A stretch of DNA of 64,000 nt from Byssochlamys sp. IMV 00236 (Eukaryota > Ascomycota > Eurotiomycetes > Eurotiales > Thermoascaceae): NCBI GenBank assembly GCA_001931875.2, contig MSJH02000810.1, positions 124,001 through 188,000 on the forward strand, read 5' to 3'. Made by a program: the position numbers and the translations under genes. Under the pieces are notes generated by a model that was not told the DNA's origin, did not search any database, and was given only the letters and a program-made list of their open reading frames with translations. Of this stretch, positions 58,404-64,000 are shown one piece after another; within the stretch, counting starts at the first letter, position 1, and each line of letters begins with the position of its first letter.

Positions 58404-59427
58404 AGAACAATTTTTCCTCCTTCGAAAGACCCCCCAGACACTGAGTTTCAACATCTCGGTCTCCCATCAGACCTGACGCGAGAAAACTTTCGGTTATATT
58501 GTCAATCTGAGAACATCTTTCCCCCGCAAATAGACGCGACATCAAGTACTTCATTGTCACTGAGAGCGACATCTACTGACTTGCCTCGATCTAGTAGAAC
58601 ACGCAAGAAGCTCCGCTGCAGCGAGCCAGCTTTTGACCTTCAATTGCGAATGTTACGCATGATGGATATTGTTCGACGAGCCATCTGATCTTTCCTCAAT
58701 CAGGCGTTCTATAGCTGCGGCGAAGACAGATCTTCCTAATGATTCTAAATACGCCTTTTTTTTGGCAGGAATGGTATCCAGAGCACCAAATAAGACTACA
58801 CTAGCTACTTTCATCCTTTCCGTCTTCGAATCTTACGCTCTGCCAATGGGCAGAGGGCCTCCTAACGAACCCTCCTACAACGACTTCTGGCCCCTAAGCC
58901 AAATGTTACAATCGGAGCATCCATATGGGAAACGGCGTGCGTTAACAGTTATCTCACTGGAAACAATCATCGACCCTGTTATTTGCTGCTCGGAAATAAT
59001 GGCACCTACGTCCACGGTGGAGGCGAAGTGCTTCCAGCACCCTGAGTACGCAAGGCGACAGAACAGACTCGACGGGGCCACGACGCTTCGTAGCATCCAG
59101 GAGATTCACCGGAAATCCGGAAACGTGGACATCAGGAGCGTGCAAGTTTTTACAGGCATCGTTACCAACGAAATTGCCGAACTGTACGTCCACTTTTGCG
59201 ATCTGGGTGTCGAGGGAGTTTACTATTCCTTCTGCCTGAAGAAGTAGATAGTTCAGGAGGGGAATGTTTAGGATATCTTCCGCAGCTTTCGCAATGGTGC
59301 GGATGAGTCGATCAGAGTCAACAAGGAATCCATCGAGTTGAGTCTTCAGGCCAGTTATTGTTTTGCCAACAGCAGCTATTCTATATTCAAGGTGAAGAGC
59401 AATCTAGTATCGACTACAAGGCCATAG
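58404..59427 (+). pseudogene. Frameshifted relic of a fungal DUF7924-like protein gene
   Basis: Three coding-like segments lie end to end: 58404-58688 in one frame (FQHLGLPSDLTRENFRLYCQ), 58669-59247 shifted by one base (192 codons, with PEYARRQNRLDGATTL and IAELYVHFCDLGVEGVYYSF), and 59248-59427 in the same frame as the second but after TAG and with another TAG inside (DIFRSFRNGADESIRVNKES). The R-Q-N-x-x-D-G-A block followed by a sheet-like segment and a final helix resembles families related to fungal DUF7924, some nuclease-like. No intron explains the shift or the stops. I read it as a decayed member of a dispersed fungal family; the family call is tentative. Confidence 0.5.
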
Positions 59428-59790
59428 GTAATAATCTTTTATGAGGGGGTGGTCATTTGCATGTCTTCTGTATACAAAATCTCTATATATAGCTTCCCTT
59501 TCAGAGAGATATCAGAATATACAATTGTACCTAGAATCAGAAAATAGGGAGTCCTATCTGCTTAACCCGGACCGTAGTTGATCCACGCGCCGGCAGGTTA
59601 GTCACACAGAGGTAGGTCTATTGTATTTACGAACATCAAAAAAAAGCACTGAATATCTCATTTTATAAAGGATGAAAAAAATTTAACAGATCTACCATAC
59701 ACGAAATGAGCTGAACCCTACCATCGTCACGTACTACGGGATGAACGGATCTTCATTCATTTTTAACGAGAAAACGAGATGCGACCGATT
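59428..59790. other. Convergent 3' region, relic / stt3
   Basis: About 360 bp of AT-rich sequence with no gene; it includes the 3' flank of stt3. Confidence 0.45.
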
Positions 59791-62341
59791 CTACTCGACT
59801 CGCAAGGCTCGGGGACCCTTTCTCTTCGTAGCTTTCTTCTTCTTGTGGCCCTTGTCAAAGGCGACTGCGTTGTTGTGGTCGCGGCCCAAGTTGTCAAGGT
59901 CCTTGACCTTGTAGATTCGGATGATCCAGTTCTCGCTGGTGAAGGCTTCCTCGACCGTGGTGAGCTGAGGGCCCTCGGCGGGGAGACGGACACCGCGGAC
60001 ACGGTCCTGGGCTTGGCCGGCGGGGAAGAGGGAGTTGAAGTTGTAGTACGACATCTTGTACCTGTTTTCATGGGTGAGTATGGAGCCCGCGATAATTAAC
60101 GGAGTAGAGGGCAGACTTACATCAAGCTGTTACGCATGGCCGGGGTCGCCTGGTCATCGACGCGGTACTCGCCGCGAGCAGTGAAGTAATCACGCTCCCG
60201 GACTTCATCAGGCCAAATGCCCTCCGCAATACGGACCATCCAGAGGAACTTGTTGATATCATCGCCGGAGTAGCCGAGGAGACCACCAAAGACGACGAGA
60301 ACGTAGTCGACATCATGCTGCTTGAGGATAGGGTAGCTGACCTCCTCACGAGAGCTCATAGCCTTTCCAACAGTGGCAATATGCGTGTTGTTCCAGGTGT
60401 TGTTATCAACAAGGGTTGGTCGGTCTGCCATACCACCAATCTGGTAGCCGTAGTCCCACCACGACATGATCTTGGCGTTATTCGGGGTGTTCTGGCGAAG
60501 CCAGTAGTACGCCTCACGGTAGTCGTCAATGATGAACTGGCTACCATCTGGCATTCTACTAGCGAGAACAACCGAAGGTGAAGAGTATGCGTTGGAAGTG
60601 ACCCATGTGCAGTGAGAGACGAAAAGGAGCAGGTAGGTCACTATGGAAGACGTCATAAACACCTTGGAGAAGGTTGACTGAATGCCAACCCAAGGTGCTC
60701 GCGTGGAGCGGAGAGAGTCCGAGGTTGAGCTGCCAGCGGCTGCTGCCACGGCGGGACTGGGCTTGGAGACAAGCACATAGGTGTCCAGGATCTGAGACAA
60801 AGCGATGGCAGCGGCCACACAGACAATCGGGGTCAGGGTCAACATCAATCGGACCATAACACCTGCGAAGTAACTGGCCAAAACAGAGTAGATGACGACG
60901 AACACATGCTCATCCTCCAGCTTACGGAAACAGAGATAGACACCGGCGGGGAAGAGCCAGATCAGAAAGTTCAAGTCAAAGAAGAACGCTGGCCAAGCGG
61001 TAGGCTGGTGCTCTGAGACGGAAGCAATAATAGGAATGTGGATCTTCGCGTAACCCGTGTCCCATAGGGAGTAGAAACGACCGCTCCAAGGAGCAATAAC
61101 TCCGGACAGAGTGAGAAGGACGAGCCCCAGGAAGGAAACACCGAAGATTACCAGGACAAGGCTGGTGAGCAGCGTCTGGAACTGTCTGGAGGGGACCTGC
61201 CCTCTCAAGAACTCGACAAAGGCGACCACCTGAATCAGGCCAAAGATACCGAGAGCGGACATGTGGTCGCTGTTTCGAATAGGCAGGAAACCTACGAATG
61301 GGATTTGCATGCTAGCCAATGTTCCGAGGGCATACCAGGTGGTATAGCTGATGTAGAGTCTGGAGCTGTATCTTCCCATGCAGAGGAGCACGAAGACGTG
61401 CAGTGGGATCAGGTTGGTGATGAAGACGTATCCACCCCAAGCAGAAACCATGTATCCGTAGAACAGCGCAGTCAACGCTCCCCACATGATCGAACCATTC
61501 TTGACTGCCTTAATCCAGAGGAAGAAGGTGAACACCAACAGGAAGATGGCAATTGCTTCGTTATCGTAGGATCCCGCAACCGATCTGGAGATGTAACCGG
61601 GTGTGATGCCCATGAAAGCCGCTGCAAGAAGACCTGCAGAGGGAGAGGGTGTCATCTCACGAGTGAGGAGATACATCGCCAACGATGTCAGACCAGAGAA
61701 TCCTGGGGCCAGCAGAACACAGATATTCCGAATGTCCACGGGGATCGTCAGGAAGCGCAGGACATGGTAGATGACACCGCTGGTGACCATCAACCCGGGA
61801 TACAAGGTGCCGCCAGTGACACGTCCGAGAGGGTGCCATGTTCCTAGAAAAAAGAGCCAATCAGTATATTGATCCTTTTCCCTCCGAGGACAGGCTGTGA
61901 TTCCAAGGGTCGTCGGTGGTTTCAGTGGTCAAGCGGAGTACTTACGGTCGTCAAACCAGTCCCAGAAGCTGTAGAACCCATTCTGCACCAAGTATTTTGT
62001 CGCTCTGAAATTAAACCACGGGTCGACTGTACAGAAGACATTAATATCATCGTTCGTGGTGGACGCGCGGCAGCTCTCGTGAGAACAGCTCGCAGTAGGA
62101 GGTAGACATACACTCGTGGATTATACTTTCGAATCCTACAAGAAGTAGTTAATTAGCACGTCTCGATCTTCACGAGTAAATTCTAGTCTTAATTCTGGAC
62201 GGAAAGCATACTGATGACACTGAACAATCGACTGGACACGGCGGCAGCGGCAATGGTCAATAGAATAATAATCCGCAGTAAACCGCGAGCATTGCTGCCG
62301 GTCTTGCCCTCCAAAAAAGGGTCAATTGGAGAGGCGGCCAT
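59791..62341 (-). CDS. stt3: Oligosaccharyltransferase catalytic subunit Stt3
   Basis: Five exons: 62341-62212, 62135-62112 (24-nt microexon), 62026-61946, 61843-60121 and 60061-59791 (2229 nt, 742 aa). Splicing gives [20 protein letters not shown] and then [20 protein letters not shown], the conserved first luminal loop with its acidic residue, followed by [20 protein letters not shown]. About a dozen membrane helices follow. [10 protein letters not shown] is the external-loop motif, and WWDYG (near residue 535) is the catalytic signature, with DNNTWNNTH just after. The tail is basic ([13 protein letters not shown]). Stt3 transfers the lipid-linked glycan to Asn-X-Ser/Thr in the ER lumen and is essential. 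Exon 4 ends AT before GTAAGT, so retention stops the protein 90 residues early. It is divergent from csnH. Confidence 0.95.
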
Positions 62342-62656
62342 GATGGCCCGAACAACCAAAGAGAAATTCAATGATTGATAGAAAAAGAGAATGGTCTACC
62401 CAGTCAAGGAAAGCTGACGGGAATAGATGGGCGAGTTATCTTAGATCGAAGGCCCGCAAGGTGGTCTCTACAGCAAGTCTTGGCAAGCTGGTCCGTGGTC
62501 CTTCTTGCGGGAACGACTCTCCAAGCTCCGCGCTGCTCCCCGCATCAAGCTCATCAGCATCGCGTGCGTTGACTCTACTGGTTCTTCTGTCTGCGTACAT
62601 CTCTGGCTTCCTTCGATTATCACAGTCCCTCTATTTAGTCTAATACGACGCACATT
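62342..62656. promoter_or_regulatory. Shared divergent promoter, stt3 / csnH
   Basis: About 315 bp between the two starts hold both promoters. Short frames crossing it are not supported. Confidence 0.5.
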
Positions 62657-63422
62657 ATGGCGCTGCCGCCGCTCTCAAAAGAGCGCCTGGCAGAGGTCCT
62701 GACGACGGCGCCTTCGCCGTCGGCCCTCTATGATGCGCTCTCGCACTACGAACCCGATGCCAACCTCCTGTTCACAGATAGCGAGGTGACTGGTGATGCA
62801 GAACTTCTAAGCGTCTTTTACTCCTCATACCTTATATCTTTGCTTCTAATAAACGAAACGTCTGTCTCCAGCACCAGATGCTTCTCTAGGTTACGTTGAC
62901 TAAACAGCTACATGATAGACCCGAAGCTCGCATGTTGACGCACCGGATGCCTCCAACCCTCGTGGCTAAAGACCAAACTTTGCAGAACAGTATCGCACTA
63001 TTGCAGGCCGTCTGGCAAAATGACCATGTGCAGGTATACAAGGTCCTCAGAGAGCTGCCCTGGCCGGAGCCCCTCAAGGGTGTAGTCCAGGCTTACGAAA
63101 GTCAGTTTGAATTGAAGCATGCTTTGCGAATGGGAATCTAATCATCGGGTTTTTAGGGTCATTTCAAGAAAAGACGTTCCAGGACATAAGCAGAGCGTAT
63201 GAAGCAATCAGACCAGAGACGGCAGCAGCCTATCTAGGCTACAGCGGGGACTCTGCAGACACTGCGCTTATAGAAAAAACCTATACGGAACGAGGGTGGA
63301 TTTGGGATAAGGAAAAGAAGTTATTAAAGCCCAAAGTGATTCCCTCAGCAGAGGAACAGACGTTTCCAAAGACGAATGGTTTGGGCGGGGTCATAAGTCT
63401 GCTTGGGAGCTATGGAGGCTGA
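62657..63422 (+). CDS. csnH: COP9 signalosome subunit 8 (CsnH/CSN8)
   Basis: Three exons: 62657-62859, 62919-63100 and 63157-63422 (651 nt, 216 aa). Blocks are LPPLSKERLAEVLTTAPSPS, LYDALSHYEPDANLLFTDSE, AELLSVFYSSYLISLLLINE, then TPEARMLTHRMPPTLVAKD, IALLQAVWQNDHVQVYKVLR, VVQAYERSFQEKTFQDISRA (across the exon 2/3 junction) and YEAIRPETAAAYLG. This fits the CSN8/PSMD8-like helical family. CSN8 is part of the COP9 signalosome, which removes Nedd8 from cullins and affects development and light response in Aspergillus. Donors GTCTGT and GTCAGT are unusual, but phase and the family blocks support them. The C-terminal SLLGSYGG ends at 63422. Confidence 0.82.
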
Positions 63423-63940
63423 GTGGGCTCTAATTCAACCATAATGGTTCAAAGAAGGGTCAGCCTATGCCGGTGAGAACTCTGTGCAGAAAAAGACAAG
63501 CAGGCCAGCCAGACGCAAAAGAGTCCTGCAAAAGGTGCGTTATCGCATAATCCTCGAATCATCCGGAGCGCAGCGGATAGAGTCTGCAGACTCCCGAGCC
63601 TGCACTCCCCGTCAGGAGATGGGTGACCCAGTGTAAACATGCAAAGAAATTTCTTGCTCTTCGAGTGCCGAGCGTAGTGTACAGACGTGCACAAACGACC
63701 CAGGGTATGTACAAGACGGACATGGTGTCTAGATAGATAGATTTTCCGTTCTTTCGCTTGCAAAGACACGACTCTGGGAAGTTAAGATGAAACAATAATA
63801 CATAGCTGGTCCTTTTTCAGCCATTATCTCTTTCCTCTGGTACCCGGGGAGGGTGCGGGATCTTCGGACCCTTTCAACGTCTCCGAGGTCTGCCAAACTA
63901 CCAGCCACTCCCTTGATGCGCTCCCATTGCGATCCCCTCC
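63423..63940. other. Convergent 3' region at the right end
   Basis: About 520 bp between csnH and the stop of the edge gene. A minus-strand frame at 63449-63769 has no support. Confidence 0.45.
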
Positions 63941-64000
63941 TTAGTTCGTAGCCTCCACAAATTTCAAGAGGGCTTCCAGATCGAAGCGTGGGTCGTCAGG
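63941..64000 (-). CDS. C-terminal end of a gene cut by the window edge
   Basis: The minus strand reads PDDPRFDLEALLKFVEATN and then TAA at 63943-63941. The composition (charged, amphipathic helix) and the clean stop suggest the last codons of a real protein coming from beyond 64000. It is too short to name. Confidence 0.45.
   Translation of the reverse strand, partial: PDDPRFDLEALLKFVEATN

Noticed and set aside
61263..61847. 194-codon plus-strand frame
   Set aside because: It is antisense to the membrane-spanning part of Stt3.
1..64000. Transposons, CRISPR arrays, rRNA and prokaryote-type operons
   Set aside because: No terminal inverted or long terminal repeats, reverse transcriptase or transposase motifs, spaced repeats or rRNA-like sequence were seen; the window is eukaryotic with spliceosomal introns.

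Overview
The window is nuclear DNA of a filamentous ascomycete, most likely a Eurotiales mould of the Aspergillus/Penicillium type. The signs are densely packed genes on both strands, short spliceosomal introns (about 45-220 nt, donors mostly GTAAGT/GTATGT/GTACGT, acceptors YAG), fungal protein families (Zn2Cys6 regulator, RTA1, GH78, Kre9/Knh1-like GPI protein) and one 20-base N gap in a poly(A) tract. I assembled 23 complete protein genes by joining exons by eye and checking phase. I also see one decayed gene and the last codons of a gene leaving the right edge. I found no rRNA or tRNA gene, CRISPR array or intact transposon.

Layout. 0.7-5.3 kb: a 1461-aa repeat-rich coiled-coil protein (-). 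6.9-7.7 kb: complex I subunit Nuo17.8 (+). 8.1-9.5 kb: protein-histidine methyltransferase Hpm1 (-). 10.6-12.1 kb: cystathionine gamma-lyase (-). 13.1-14.1 kb: RNA polymerase III subunit Rpc25 (-), divergent from a NUFIP1/CCCH zinc-finger protein (+, 14.6-16.8 kb). 18.2-19.0 kb: a GPI-anchored Ser/Thr-rich wall protein (+). 20.2-22.5 kb: peroxisomal acyl-CoA oxidase ending in SKL (-). 24.0-25.3 kb: an FAD oxidoreductase (-). 26.6-27.7 kb: an unknown 322-aa protein (-). 28.5-30.4 kb: Nop12 (-), divergent from Dep1 (+, 32.2-34.5 kb). 35.5-36.0 kb: an unknown 98-aa protein (-). 37.4-40.4 kb: two unknown proteins with long disordered tails (+). 41.4-41.9 kb: Coa3 (-), divergent from Pta1/symplekin (+, 42.5-45.3 kb). 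46.8-56.5 kb: an accessory-looking minus-strand block of APH-like phosphotransferase, Zn2Cys6 regulator, RTA1-like membrane protein and secreted GH78 glycosidase. 58.4-59.4 kb: a frameshifted gene relic. 59.8-62.3 kb: Stt3 (-), divergent from COP9 subunit CsnH (+, 62.7-63.4 kb).

How the genes relate. Most are housekeeping genes for mitochondria (Nuo17.8, Coa3), ribosome and RNA production (Hpm1, Rpc25, NUFIP-like, Nop12, Pta1), chromatin and protein turnover (Dep1, CsnH), glycosylation (Stt3) and sulfur or lipid metabolism (cystathionine gamma-lyase, acyl-CoA oxidase). They do not form one pathway. The accessory block is the only stretch that looks like a regulated functional group, and that link is inference.

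I see no clear new multi-gene system. The best candidates for new biology are the small 98-aa protein, the two conserved unknown proteins at 37-40 kb, the repeat-rich coiled-coil gene, and introns whose retention would change the product.
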